From Microthrixaceae bacterium (GTDB taxonomy: Bacteria; Actinomycetota; Acidimicrobiia; Acidimicrobiales; Acidimicrobilacustridaceae): a stretch of DNA of 64,000 nt. Position numbers and translations under genes: made by a program. This document shows positions 33,088 through 42,162 of the stretch, piece after piece; positions within the stretch are counted from its first letter, which is position 1; every line of letters begins with the position of its first letter. The notes beneath the pieces were generated by a model, which was given only the letters and a program-made list of their open reading frames with translations, made no database searches and was not told where the DNA came from. The stretch lies in the NCBI GenBank assembly GCA_947449015.1, contig CANFQA010000005.1, forward strand, positions 30,211 through 94,210, written 5' to 3'.

Positions 33088-34260
33088 TCAGGATTCCTGG
33101 AATGCGGACTTCATCCGATCAACCTCACCAGAGGAGGCCCAAAGATCAGCGATAGTCATCGCCATTGCCTTGGCACCGTCGATCACGGCAAGATCCCCGG
33201 GTTCGGAACCGGCATGAATCGCAAACTCTGGAGTGTGAATTCCAACTCCCTTCGGTGCTGCGGCGATCATTGGATGGATGCTGGGCACGACATGGCTCAC
33301 ATTTCCCATGTCTGTGGAGCCGACAACAGCAGTCGTCGAATCTGGGCGGAGCACCGTTCGGCCGAGTCGAGCGGCATTGGCGCTGTAAAGGCCGGACAGG
33401 ACCGGATTGTCCATGAGATCGGCGTAGACCGGATCTCGCCACGTGATCGAGACCTCGCAGCCAGCAGCAAGTGCTCCGGCCTCCAGCGCAGCAACCACCC
33501 TGGGCTTGAGACGTTCGAGACCTTCGAGAGTTCCCGATCGGACGTACCAGTTCATCGCCGCGCTCGAGGGAACGATGTTGGGCCGCTCTCCCCCATTCGT
33601 GAAGATCCCGTGGATCCGCTCCTGAGGGCCGATGTGTTGGCGAAGGGCGGCGATATTCATGTATCCGAGGACGGCGGCGTCCAGTGCATTGCGACCCTGC
33701 CAGGGGTGGGCTGCAGCATGAGCGGCCTCACCGGTGTAAACGACATCGAGTCCATGGAATGCGATGGCATCCATGGTCACCAGATCGGAATCTGCCGGAT
33801 GAACCATCATGGCGGCGTCGATCTCGGAAAGAGCTCCTCGCTCGATCATGAACACCTTTCCGCCACCGCCCTCTTCGGCAGGGCTTCCAAGGAGCGTGAC
33901 TCGTCCACCACCCACCTCTGCGAATGCGGCGGCCGCGAGGCCAGCTCCAAGACCAGCCGCGGCGATGATGTTGTGCCCGCATGCATGACCAAGACCGGGA
34001 AGTGCGTCGTACTCAAGAAGTACCGCGATGTCAGGACCACTGCGACCGGCTCGCGATCGGAAGGCAGTGGAAAGGTTGAAGGCGTGACGCTCTACCGTGA
34101 GGCCGGCCTGCTCGATCTGATCGCACAGCAGATCGTGGGCATGGACCTCTTCGAATTTCTCTTCGGGATGCGCATGGATCGAACGTGATACCGCGAGAAG
34201 TTCTTCGGCATGACCGTCAATATGCGCACACATCGACGACTTGAGCGTTTCAAGATCCAT
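33088..34260 (-). CDS. M20-family amidohydrolase/peptidase
   Basis: 390 residues. Metal-site features: HPEEKFEEVHAHDLL at the N-terminus, GHACGHNIIAAAG (the Cys/His ligands typical of the aminoacylase branch), and LLGSPAEEGGGGK with the catalytic Glu pair. A dimerisation insert lies between (EAAHAAAHPWQGRNALDAA), and GSTDMGNVSHVVPSIHP follows. This is the AbgB/aminoacylase-like branch that removes acyl or p-aminobenzoyl groups; the substrate is unknown. It is 61 bases downstream of the ThyX-like gene on the same strand and probably expressed independently of helY. Confidence 0.88.
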   Translation of the reverse strand: MDLETLKSSMCAHIDGHAEELLAVSRSIHAHPEEKFEEVHAHDLLCDQIEQAGLTVERHAFNLSTAFRSRAGRSGPDIAVLLEYDALPGLGHACGHNIIAAAGLGAGLAAAAFAEVGGGRVTLLGSPAEEGGGGKVFMIERGALSEIDAAMMVHPADSDLVTMDAIAFHGLDVVYTGEAAHAAAHPWQGRNALDAAVLGYMNIAALRQHIGPQERIHGIFTNGGERPNIVPSSAAMNWYVRSGTLEGLERLKPRVVAALEAGALAAGCEVSITWRDPVYADLMDNPVLSGLYSANAARLGRTVLRPDSTTAVVGSTDMGNVSHVVPSIHPMIAAAPKGVGIHTPEFAIHAGSEPGDLAVIDGAKAMAMTIADLWASSGEVDRMKSAFQES

Positions 34261-34296
34261 ACTTCGTCACGCTAGCGGGATGCGCCCTCACGGAGC

Positions 34297-34911
34297 TCAG
34301 ATGTAGACCGTGAGCGCATCAGGTTCGACTCGCAGACTCGCCTGTGCGCAGCGCAGGACCCGCTGCCCGTCAAGATAGAGGGTGACCGTCCGGTCGCTCT
34401 GGAAGATCTCCGTTCGTGTGCGGCGAATGGAGAGATCCGGGTGCGGGAGGTGGGTTCCAGAGCGGGCTCGGCGTCGTGCCTCGAGTCGCTGGGCCAACCG
34501 AAGCTTGCCCGAGGTGATGTCGAGGCGACCATCTGCGGGATGGGACCGGGGGCCGAGATCTAGAGGGCCACACCATTGGGCATTCATTGCCACAAGAAAT
34601 GGTCCTCTCCATGCCCGGGAACGCAACACAGCGTGGGCGACAAAGACATACTCGGCGCCATCGACTTCGACCACGCCCAAATCGACTGGAAATCTGACCG
34701 ATGGACGCGAGGAATTCGAGTCGGGGCTCAATGTCGTGAGGCCACCAAGCGTTCTGTAGAGGTCGCCGCCCCGCAGTAGCAGCGCTGGAAGAGCAACACC
34801 CTGGCGTCGCGCAGCGCTCAGGACATCTGCAGCGGCTCCATCGGAATTGACCTCGACTGCGCCAGGTGGCGCATCAGCCAAGACTCCATAGGGCGAACCC
34901 GGCGAGATCAC
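34297..34911 (-). CDS. Diacylglycerol-kinase-like protein lacking most of the catalytic domain
   Basis: 204 residues. The C-terminal part resembles the second domain of YegS/DgkB lipid kinases: VAMNAQWCGPLDLGP, PADGRLDITSGKLR and the ending LRVEPDALTVYI. The first ~80 residues are much shorter than a kinase catalytic domain and retain only RGGDLYRTLGG near the place of the GGDGT motif, without the canonical residues. It may be a degenerate or non-catalytic lipid-binding relative. Its start overlaps the helY stop (34908-34911), so it is co-translated with the helicase. Confidence 0.55.
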   Translation of the reverse strand: MISPGSPYGVLADAPPGAVEVNSDGAAADVLSAARRQGVALPALLLRGGDLYRTLGGLTTLSPDSNSSRPSVRFPVDLGVVEVDGAEYVFVAHAVLRSRAWRGPFLVAMNAQWCGPLDLGPRSHPADGRLDITSGKLRLAQRLEARRRARSGTHLPHPDLSIRRTRTEIFQSDRTVTLYLDGQRVLRCAQASLRVEPDALTVYI

Positions 34912-37526
34912 GTTGGCTCCGGTCCCTCTGACGTAGACCGATTCAAGTCCTCGGCGGCGGGAGAAGACGCAGCGACGACCCCGCGGAAGAGGCTTTCGGC
35001 AGCTATCCGTGCAGTGCGAGCAGTTTGGGGATCGCGCGCGGAATCGCCGATCTGGCGAAGTAGATCAATGAGTTGCTTCATCGTTCGCACGAAGTCGCCA
35101 CCGGAGATTTCATCCTCACTCAGGATGCGCTCGAGGTCCTCACCGCTGGCCCATGCGTGAGCGATCGGGAGAAATTTCATGTCGGGCCGCCGTGTGGTCG
35201 GCAACCCGAGCATCCGCTCAGAGTTCTCGAGATCGACTGAGATCCGCTCAATCGCCGACGCACGCTGGGCGATCGCGGTCGACGGGAACCACTCTCGAAT
35301 ATCGGGAGCGGAATTGCGGTGTTCATAAATGAACCCCGAGACGAGTCCGGCGAGAGTGGGCGCATCGAGTCCGTCGAGGAGTCCAGCCGAGAGAACTTCG
35401 GCAATAAGCAGATCGCATTCGTGAAAAATGCTGACGAGCATCTCCCCTGTCTCGCTGAGTGCCCAGCCGTCGAGATGACCCCACTGCTCAAGGACTTGCA
35501 GGACTCGATCAAAGATTTCCACGAGAGACTCGTTGCGAGCCCGTATTCGTTCCTCGCTGGTGCGGATTTCTTCAGCGAGCCGCTGAGCTCGCCGCAGCGC
35601 GCGCAGGTGCGCGTCACGGTCGGGGCAGCCGTGCACCGGATGTGAGTCGGCCCCATCGCTGGGCGCGGACTTCGGCCTGCGGCTCCGCTTGCCGGAATCG
35701 ACCCTCTGCAGTGCAGCGACGACCTGCTTCTGGAACGAGGTCTTCGATGGAGCGAAAGGCGCTGGAAGCGAGATCGTGGCGACAACCTCGGGTGGCTCTG
35801 AGAGGTCAGCGGCTCCGATGGTGAGCATGCGTCGACGGGTCGTGATGACCTTCAATCGAGTTGAACCACCTCGACGTTGCGAGACAGACAGAACTGCAAC
35901 TCGTTCAGAGTCGTCGTCGACGAGGAGGATGTCGCCGGGCTTTGTTCTGGCCAGCGCAGCCTCAATCGCGTTCGATGGTCCGCTCGAGGTGTTCTTCCTG
36001 CCTCGGTCCAGCAAACGTCGGTATTCGAGAACATCGCCTCGTTCACAACGAGACTCATCTTTCAACGCAGCAAGCGTGGTGCGACGGGACTCAAGCTGCG
36101 ATTCAAGCCGAACAATGTCGGCATCTGCTTGGAACTGGGCGAAACTCAGCGACAGCAAGCGATGCGCCTCTGAGGCACTGTGACGCCGAACCAGGTTCGC
36201 GGCAATGTTGTATGTCGGTCGGAAGGAACTTGTAAGGCGGAAACTACGGCTCGCCACAAGACGCGAGGCCTCTTCGAACGAGACGAATGGCGACCAGAGC
36301 ACAACGGCATGGCCATGGTGATCGATGCCTCGGCGACCGGCCCTTCCCGTCAACTGTGTGAACTGCGCAGCGGTAAGGACGTCGTGACCGTCACCGTTGT
36401 ATTTGGTGAGTTTCTCGATGACAACCGTTCGTGCCGGCATGTTGATCCCAAGGGCGAGCGTCTCGGTGGCGAACACAACCTTGACCAAGCCCTCGATGAA
36501 ACACCGCTCCACTGCCTCCTTAAAGGGCGGAACCATTCCTGCATGATGGGCGGCGATACCGGATTCAAGTGCATCGAGCCATCGGTCATATTCCAAGACC
36601 CGGAGATCTTCCTCGCTGAGATTGGCGACATGATGCTCGGCTATCTCACGAATACGAAGTCGTTCCTCTGTGGAGGTGAAATTCAGTCCGAATCGGGCGC
36701 AGGATCGAACAGCGTCATCACAGGCAGCGCGACTAAAGATGAAGTAGAGCGCTGGAAGCATTGACTTCTCATGAAGGAGCTCTATCACCGCAGTGCGCCC
36801 TGGAGTCGCCCATCGACGCTGCAGGCGATGGCCTTGGGTGTTGCGTCTCGCGTCGCGTGGATCGCTGTCGAACCGGAATCCCTCGCGATTGGGTTCACCT
36901 TCGAGAAGAGTGTCGATCATCACAAGATCGCCGCTCTGGCGATCATCGGCGATGAACCAGTTATCAAGCGTGACTGGTCGTTTCGTCTCGACAACGACGT
37001 CTGTTTGGCCCCGCACCGTGGTTATCCACTCTGCGAGTTCTGGTGCATTGGAGACTGTGGCTGAAAGACAAACGAGCAAAATCTCGCGCGGGAGGTGGAT
37101 GATGACCTCTTCCCACACCGAGCCTCGATAGGCATCTTGCAGATAGTGCACCTCGTCAAGAACGACCCAACGCAAACCCACGAGCCCGGCGGACCGGCTG
37201 TGGATCATGTTGCGCAGAACCTCGGTGGTCATCACCACAATCGGTGCGTCGCCATTGATCGAGGTATCACCAGTGAGGAGCCCCACTCGATCACTTCCGT
37301 GCATCTCAACCAGATCATGGAACTTCTGGTTCGAGAGAGCCTTTATCGGTGTGGTGTAGAACGCTCGACCGCCAGATTCAAGCGCAACATTGATCGCATG
37401 TTCGGCGACGATTGTCTTTCCAGATCCAGTCGGAGCACTGACCAACACCGAATGCCCTGCGTCGACGGCTCGAATTGCGTCGAGTTGGAATACATCAAGA
37501 GCAAAAGGCGGAGGCGCAGAAGTCAC
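34908..37526 (-). CDS. helY: Ski2/HelY-like DEVH-box helicase
   Basis: 872 residues. Motif I APTGSGKT (31-38), motif Ia TTPIKALSNQK, motif II DEVH in VVLDEVHYLQD, motif III LSATVSN, motif V TETLALGINMPA and motif VI QLTGRAGRRG define a superfamily 2 Ski2-like RNA/DNA helicase. The C-terminal ~350 residues hold the arch-like and helical-bundle regions. In mycobacteria helY lies next to tatC-tatA, exactly as here, downstream of tatC on the same strand. RNA processing is inferred from the family. Confidence 0.92.
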   Translation of the reverse strand: MTSAPPPFALDVFQLDAIRAVDAGHSVLVSAPTGSGKTIVAEHAINVALESGGRAFYTTPIKALSNQKFHDLVEMHGSDRVGLLTGDTSINGDAPIVVMTTEVLRNMIHSRSAGLVGLRWVVLDEVHYLQDAYRGSVWEEVIIHLPREILLVCLSATVSNAPELAEWITTVRGQTDVVVETKRPVTLDNWFIADDRQSGDLVMIDTLLEGEPNREGFRFDSDPRDARRNTQGHRLQRRWATPGRTAVIELLHEKSMLPALYFIFSRAACDDAVRSCARFGLNFTSTEERLRIREIAEHHVANLSEEDLRVLEYDRWLDALESGIAAHHAGMVPPFKEAVERCFIEGLVKVVFATETLALGINMPARTVVIEKLTKYNGDGHDVLTAAQFTQLTGRAGRRGIDHHGHAVVLWSPFVSFEEASRLVASRSFRLTSSFRPTYNIAANLVRRHSASEAHRLLSLSFAQFQADADIVRLESQLESRRTTLAALKDESRCERGDVLEYRRLLDRGRKNTSSGPSNAIEAALARTKPGDILLVDDDSERVAVLSVSQRRGGSTRLKVITTRRRMLTIGAADLSEPPEVVATISLPAPFAPSKTSFQKQVVAALQRVDSGKRSRRPKSAPSDGADSHPVHGCPDRDAHLRALRRAQRLAEEIRTSEERIRARNESLVEIFDRVLQVLEQWGHLDGWALSETGEMLVSIFHECDLLIAEVLSAGLLDGLDAPTLAGLVSGFIYEHRNSAPDIREWFPSTAIAQRASAIERISVDLENSERMLGLPTTRRPDMKFLPIAHAWASGEDLERILSEDEISGGDFVRTMKQLIDLLRQIGDSARDPQTARTARIAAESLFRGVVAASSPAAEDLNRSTSEGPEPT

Positions 37527-37569
37527 GAACTGAGGCTACGGCCATTGCTCACCCCGATGGGGACAACGA

Positions 37570-38370
37570 TCAGGCCGCAGCGCTGGAACTTCGCCGTTCC
37601 CGCCGACGACGGAACCAAAGGAGAACCGCACCAACACCGATGGAGGCGAAGTAGAGGATGAGCATAGGAACGCCAAGCGCAACCATCGAAATAGGGTCAC
37701 CGCTTGGAGTAATGACTGCAGCGATGATCGCAATCAGCACAATTGCCATCCTCCACCACTGGAGAAGTTTGCGCGGCGTGAGCACATTGGTGAGCTGCAG
37801 CGCCACGAGAATGACCGGAAATTCGAATCCGGCTCCGAAGGCCAACATCATCCAGACAATGAGCGTTACGTAACTCTCCGCTGTGTAGAACGGTGTGATG
37901 TCGCTTCCGCCGATGCTTGTGAGGAACTGCAGCGTCGGGATAAGCGAGAAGTACGCCACCGCCGCGCCCATGGCGAACAGCGTGAGGGCACTCACCATGA
38001 AGGGAATCGCGTACTTCTTTTCATGGGAGTAAAGCGCCGGCGTCACGAAGCGCCATACCTGCCACATGATGATTGGCATGGCAACCGCAATGCCGATGTA
38101 CGCGCTCATTTTTATCCGTAAACCAAAAGCCTGAAGGGGTTCGGTTGCGATGAACTGACAATCAGTCTGCACCTTGCAAAACGGATGTTGCAGAAAACTC
38201 AGCACGTACGGGAACAGGAACCATCCCAGGATTGCCCCAACCACAACAGCGATGATGACCCTGATGAGGCGACTTCGCAGCTCGGCGATGTGTTGCCAGA
38301 TCGTCATGTGCCCACCAACAACCGTGCCGACCGTTTCCTCTCCTGCGCTCACCTGCACTCCACCGATCAC
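37570..38370 (-). CDS. tatC: Sec-independent translocase subunit TatC
   Basis: 266 residues, six transmembrane helices. TatC marks are HIAELRSRLIRV at the N-terminus, LSFLQHP, LQAFGLRIKMSAY, the EKKYAIPF loop, FGAGFEFPVILV and ITPSGDPISM. It binds the twin-arginine signal of folded exported proteins in the inner membrane. The GTG at 38370 overlaps the tatB stop (GTGA); the ATG at residue 22 (MTIWQHIAEL) is the classical N-terminus and an alternative. It ends in a basic RRRRERR tail. Confidence 0.95.
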   Translation of the reverse strand: MIGGVQVSAGEETVGTVVGGHMTIWQHIAELRSRLIRVIIAVVVGAILGWFLFPYVLSFLQHPFCKVQTDCQFIATEPLQAFGLRIKMSAYIGIAVAMPIIMWQVWRFVTPALYSHEKKYAIPFMVSALTLFAMGAAVAYFSLIPTLQFLTSIGGSDITPFYTAESYVTLIVWMMLAFGAGFEFPVILVALQLTNVLTPRKLLQWWRMAIVLIAIIAAVITPSGDPISMVALGVPMLILYFASIGVGAVLLWFRRRRERRSSSAAA

Positions 38371-38780
38371 TCGTCTTCGACTACAGAGCCGGTGCCTGAG
38401 AGATCAACCACAAATGCAGCGGAGTCCGCTGGGGCTGTTGAACGATTGAATGGATTCACTGGCGTTGGAGCTGTTCCAGCAGTCCCGGAAGTCCCAATTG
38501 GTCCAGTGAGTCGCGGGCCATCGGTGGTCCGGGCGATGGCGTCCTCTGTGTCGCTGACAGAGGACTCTGGTGCCGCTGCGGATGGAGGAACAAGATCTGA
38601 GCCAATGTTCTCGAAATCCATCGCTCTGCGGACTTCCTGCTCGAAACCGGAGGTCATCCGACGAACCTCATGGAGAAACTTGCCGACCTTCTTCGCGGTG
38701 GAGGGAAGTTTGTCTGGTCCGAGCACGAGCAAAGCCAGAAGCAGGATGACGATGATCTCTCCTCCTCCGACATTGAACAT
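38367..38780 (-). CDS. tatB: Twin-arginine translocase subunit TatB/TatA family
   Basis: 137 residues. The N-terminus MFNVGGGEIIVI...ALLVLGPDKLP is the TatB pattern: Glu8, a single membrane helix, then the G-P hinge and an amphipathic helix (KKVGKFLHEVRRM). The remaining ~90 residues are Pro/Ser/Thr-rich and probably disordered. TatB and TatC form the signal-peptide receptor complex. It is translationally coupled to tatC. A separate TatA is not in this window. Confidence 0.9.
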   Translation of the reverse strand: MFNVGGGEIIVILLLALLVLGPDKLPSTAKKVGKFLHEVRRMTSGFEQEVRRAMDFENIGSDLVPPSAAAPESSVSDTEDAIARTTDGPRLTGPIGTSGTAGTAPTPVNPFNRSTAPADSAAFVVDLSGTGSVVEDE

Positions 38781-38865
38781 TCTGTGATGCTAACGCCGAC
38801 CACTACATCCGGTGAATCGGGGCACCTCGGCGCTACTGACTGAAGAATTGGTGCAAGATCTTCTC

Positions 38866-39567
38866 GTGACTCGACTCCCCTCCGCCCGTCCACCAATCGG
38901 TTTCGCCCACCGCGGCGCCAGCGCACTTGCTCCTGACAACACCATGGAGTCCTTCCGGCTTGCACTGCGCCTTGGTGCGCGAGCACTCGAGAGTGACGCG
39001 TGGATCACCGCCGATGGAACTGCCGTGCTCGACCATGACGGCGTGATCGGCCCGAGACTGAAGCGACGCCCGATCGCAGACGCACAACGCACAGAGCTCC
39101 CCTCTCATATCCCGACACTTGCGGAATTGCTCGAGGAGATCGGGCCGACTATCGACCTTTCACTTGACGTCAAGGATCCCAATGCTGCCGCCGAAATCGT
39201 TGCCTGCTCCCGTGACGCTGGCGTCGAGGATCGGATCTGGCTTTGTCATCCCGACCGAGAACTCCTTGCCACCTGGCGCGAACTCTCGCCCTCAATCCAT
39301 CTCGTTGAGTCGACCCGGATCAAAAAGATGCAGGGAAGTTTCGAGAGGCACGTTGCCCGGTCTGCCGCCATGGGAATCGAAGTGGTCAATCTCCACCACA
39401 GTGAATGGAACGGTGGTCAGATTGCGCTCGTCCATCGATTCTCAATGCTTGCTTTCGGGTGGGATGCCCAGCACGAGCGGATCCTCGATGGTCTCCTCGA
39501 CGCAGGTATCGATGGCGTCTTCAGCGATCATGTGGATCGGATGGTTGACGCACTCGGACGTGCTTAA
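38866..39567 (+). CDS. Glycerophosphodiester phosphodiesterase
   Basis: Hydrolyses glycerophosphodiesters to glycerol-3-phosphate and an alcohol. About 233 residues from GTG 38866. The family opening GFAHRGASALAPDNTMESF, the ALESDAWITADGTAVLDHD block with metal ligands, LPSHIPTLAELLEE, and the ending DGVFSDHVDRM are all present, with His-Arg and Glu/Asp active-site residues intact. An upstream GTG at 38812 would add 18 unconserved residues. No signal peptide is seen, so a cytoplasmic enzyme is expected. Its 3' end overlaps the lepB stop by four bases. Confidence 0.9.
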   Translation: MTRLPSARPPIGFAHRGASALAPDNTMESFRLALRLGARALESDAWITADGTAVLDHDGVIGPRLKRRPIADAQRTELPSHIPTLAELLEEIGPTIDLSLDVKDPNAAAEIVACSRDAGVEDRIWLCHPDRELLATWRELSPSIHLVESTRIKKMQGSFERHVARSAAMGIEVVNLHHSEWNGGQIALVHRFSMLAFGWDAQHERILDGLLDAGIDGVFSDHVDRMVDALGRA

Positions 39568-40211
39568 AGCCAAGCAATGCGGTTGAGCGGCCAAACAATG
39601 ACGAATGCTCGGCCGACGATTGAGTTTTCACGTATGGGCCCGAAGTAACGACTGTCTTTGGAGTCATTGCGGTTATCGCCCATGACCCAAACATCGCCAG
39701 GCGGGACCAGGCACGGTGCATCGGTGGTGCAATGATTCGGAGCGAAATCCGAGGTGGTGGTGACACCCTCAGGGAGATACGGCTCATCAAGTTGGTCGCC
39801 ATTGATGAAGACGTGCCCGCCTTGGAACGAAACTGAATCACCGGGAAGTCCAATAACCCGCTTGATCAGATCCGGGATGGTCGACTCGGCTTCAGATGGA
39901 GGACGCTCAAAAACAACGACATCGCCACGATTCACGTCGTGGAGTTTGTAACTGAGTTTGTTCACCAGGACCCGATCACCGTTCTTCAGGGTCGGGTACA
40001 TCGATGGCGACGGAATGTAGAAAGCCTGAAGGAGGAAGACCTTCACAACCAGCGCAAGAAGGACAGCTCCGGCGATGACGCTTGCCCATTCGACGATTGT
40101 TGCCCCGGTGGGGCCGAAGAGCCGCTCGAGCCTGCCTGCTTCGGCGCCTTGCTCGGGAACCGCTGCTAGAGGGCCTGCCGTCTCGGAGTCATCGTTTGGG
40201 GTGATGGTCAT
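39564..40211 (-). CDS. lepB: Signal peptidase I
   Basis: 215 residues. A cytoplasmic N-terminal tail precedes one transmembrane helix (SVIAGAVLLALVVKVFLLQAF). The catalytic Ser70 lies in IPSPSMYPTL and the general-base Lys117 in DLIKRVIGLPGD. The GDNRNDSKDSRYFG box follows. It cleaves Sec and Tat signal peptides on the outer face of the membrane, fitting the neighbouring tat genes. The start is placed at MTITPNDD; upstream residues belong to the intergenic region before pafC. Confidence 0.95.
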   Translation of the reverse strand: MTITPNDDSETAGPLAAVPEQGAEAGRLERLFGPTGATIVEWASVIAGAVLLALVVKVFLLQAFYIPSPSMYPTLKNGDRVLVNKLSYKLHDVNRGDVVVFERPPSEAESTIPDLIKRVIGLPGDSVSFQGGHVFINGDQLDEPYLPEGVTTTSDFAPNHCTTDAPCLVPPGDVWVMGDNRNDSKDSRYFGPIRENSIVGRAFVIVWPLNRIAWL

Positions 40212-40248
40212 CGGCGCGGTCTCGCTGGCATGAGATGGAGTCCTAAGG

Positions 40249-41193
40249 CTAGTGCAGGTATCGGGCCAGAACCCGACGAGCTCCATCTGCACGCGCAGTG
40301 GCAAGCGTTGGGTCAACGGCAACGATCTCGGCATCATCGCCAAGTCGGAGCAGGAGTCGCTCGACCCACGGCAGCGCTGAAACCGCCAAGGTCACCCGAA
40401 GCCGACCGCCATCGAGTTGGGTGCTTGACTCAATTGGGTATTGCGTTGCCACCCAAGAAGCGCCCGGTAAGAGGTCGAGTGTGAGGGTCGGAAGAGTCCC
40501 GCTCACCTCGAAGATTGCCAACGGTGCGAGATTCGCCGGCGGGGCGAAGGTCTGATCGAGAAGCTCGAGCTCACGAATGCGATCGAGACGAAAGAGTCGG
40601 GTGTCTTCGGCAGAGTGGCAATGCGCCTCGAGGTACCAGCGACCATCGACCGCTTGAACCCTCCAGGGATCGATGGTGCGGACGCTCCAACTATCTCTGG
40701 AGTAGGAGTAGTACTCGATCTCGACGCACCGATGAGCGGCGAGTGCCGTCTGGAGTTGGTCGAGGACGCCAACAGGGGCTGTGTCGATATCGATCTCAAC
40801 AGCAGTCGTGGCTCCGGTAGCAGCAGCGACCTTTGCGATCGCCCGGGCGAGGGGGCCGTCCGCATGCGTGCCGGGAAGTGACAGAAGAGCGCGTCCGGCG
40901 GCGATGAGGCTGAACGTCTGGGTTGGGGTGAGCCGCAATGGGCGAGAGAAATAGTCCGGAAGCTTGACGAAGACATGATCAGGTTCCATACCCGCATCGA
41001 GCAGCGCATCGGGAGTGTAGGGATAGACCCCAACCATCGACACGGTGGTGAGACAGGACTGCAACTGCTCTGCGTCGATATCGAACCGAGCGCAGACCTC
41101 TTCGATCGACGCTGTGCCTCCTTGTCCGGCGATCCATGGAACGATGGCCAATGCTCGCTCGAGACGCTGACGCCCGGAAAGGGATGCACTCAT
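40249..41193 (-). CDS. pafC: WYL-domain transcriptional regulator PafC
   Basis: 314 residues. An N-terminal winged-helix-like region (RQRLERALAIVPWIAGQGGTASIEEVCARFDID) is followed by a WYL domain (VRTIDPWRVQAVDGRWYLEAHCHSAEDTRLFRLDRI) and a C-terminal WCX extension. With PafB it forms the heterodimeric activator of the LexA-independent DNA-damage response in mycobacteria. Its start overlaps the pafB stop (ATGA at 41190-41193), ensuring coupled synthesis. Confidence 0.93.
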   Translation of the reverse strand: MSASLSGRQRLERALAIVPWIAGQGGTASIEEVCARFDIDAEQLQSCLTTVSMVGVYPYTPDALLDAGMEPDHVFVKLPDYFSRPLRLTPTQTFSLIAAGRALLSLPGTHADGPLARAIAKVAAATGATTAVEIDIDTAPVGVLDQLQTALAAHRCVEIEYYSYSRDSWSVRTIDPWRVQAVDGRWYLEAHCHSAEDTRLFRLDRIRELELLDQTFAPPANLAPLAIFEVSGTLPTLTLDLLPGASWVATQYPIESSTQLDGGRLRVTLAVSALPWVERLLLRLGDDAEIVAVDPTLATARADGARRVLARYLH

Positions 41194-42158
41194 CGTGAAG
41201 TCTCCGTCGCAACAGCAGTGAGCCACGCGATGAGCTCTTCTCGGAGTTCGAGTGGTTCAAGAAGCTCAGCTCTATCGAGAAAACTCAAAAGGAATGAGCG
41301 GAATGCTGGCCACGATGTCACCGGCACCCTGAACGTCGTGCCCTCAGAATCTGAGGAATCCACGGTGTGGTCCCCAAGTAACTCTCGCGCCCAAGGCGCT
41401 TGGTCGGCGTCAACCCGCAGGACTGCGATCTGCACCTCGGTCGAACCATCATCCCAAGGCTTGTAGTCACGATCCTCAGGGGCGCGCACCGGACCGATGA
41501 ACGAATCGGGATCACCGAGTTCGATCCTCTCCCCAATCCTGTCCAGTCGAAAACTGCGCTGGTCACTGCGTTGCTGGTCGTATCCAGTGAGATACCAGTG
41601 ACCTCGTTCGTAGCCGATGCGCCACGGCTCAACGGATCGTCGGCTCGATCCAGTGGAGGAGTCGTAGTCAAACTCGCAAACCCGGCGCTCAAGCACTCCC
41701 CGAAGAATCACTGCATGACGCTCATCGACAGGAATGGTTGCCAGTTCTTCATCAACGTCAAGCGTGCTCCCATCTGCGACTCCGCCGAGACGCCACAGCG
41801 CTGCGCTGCTTTCACTATCATGGGCGGTTGGATCACCGACTCGCACCGCCTGAAGCGCCAGACGCAGCGCCGCTACCTCGTCGGGTTCAAGGTCAAGATC
41901 GGGGAGTTCGTAGATCCGACGGTCGACGAGGTATCCCTGTTGTTCGGGGAAGGTTCCAGGGACCGTGGCCAACTGGACCGGAACACCAAGGTCGCGAAGC
42001 TCATCCTTATCTCGTTCAAAGGTGCGTCGGAACGCTTCCTTGTCTGAGGAATAGCCAGCCACTCGTTCTTGGATTTGTTCCGCCGTCAGCGGACGCCGCG
42101 CATCCAAAAGGGCCGCAAGAAGATTCATCATTCGTTCGAACTTGTCAGCAGCGGCCAT
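41190..42158 (-). CDS. pafB: WYL-domain transcriptional regulator PafB
   Basis: 322 residues. The N-terminal winged helix reads KFERMMNLLAALLDARRPLTAEQIQERV and RRTFERDKDELRDLG. The WYL domain reads RRSVEPWRIGYERGHWYLTGYDQQRSDQRSFRLDRI, with a WCX extension at the C-terminus. Partner of PafC. It begins four bases after the pafA stop region, giving the pafA-pafB-pafC order found in other actinobacteria; the two regulators are functionally linked to DNA damage rather than to pupylation itself. Confidence 0.93.
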   Translation of the reverse strand: MAAADKFERMMNLLAALLDARRPLTAEQIQERVAGYSSDKEAFRRTFERDKDELRDLGVPVQLATVPGTFPEQQGYLVDRRIYELPDLDLEPDEVAALRLALQAVRVGDPTAHDSESSAALWRLGGVADGSTLDVDEELATIPVDERHAVILRGVLERRVCEFDYDSSTGSSRRSVEPWRIGYERGHWYLTGYDQQRSDQRSFRLDRIGERIELGDPDSFIGPVRAPEDRDYKPWDDGSTEVQIAVLRVDADQAPWARELLGDHTVDSSDSEGTTFRVPVTSWPAFRSFLLSFLDRAELLEPLELREELIAWLTAVATETSR

Positions 42159-42162
42159 GGTC

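Noticed and set aside
33214..34188. A 324-codon plus-strand open frame antisense to the M20 peptidase.
   Set aside because: Shadow of the strongly coding minus strand in GC-rich DNA; no domains.
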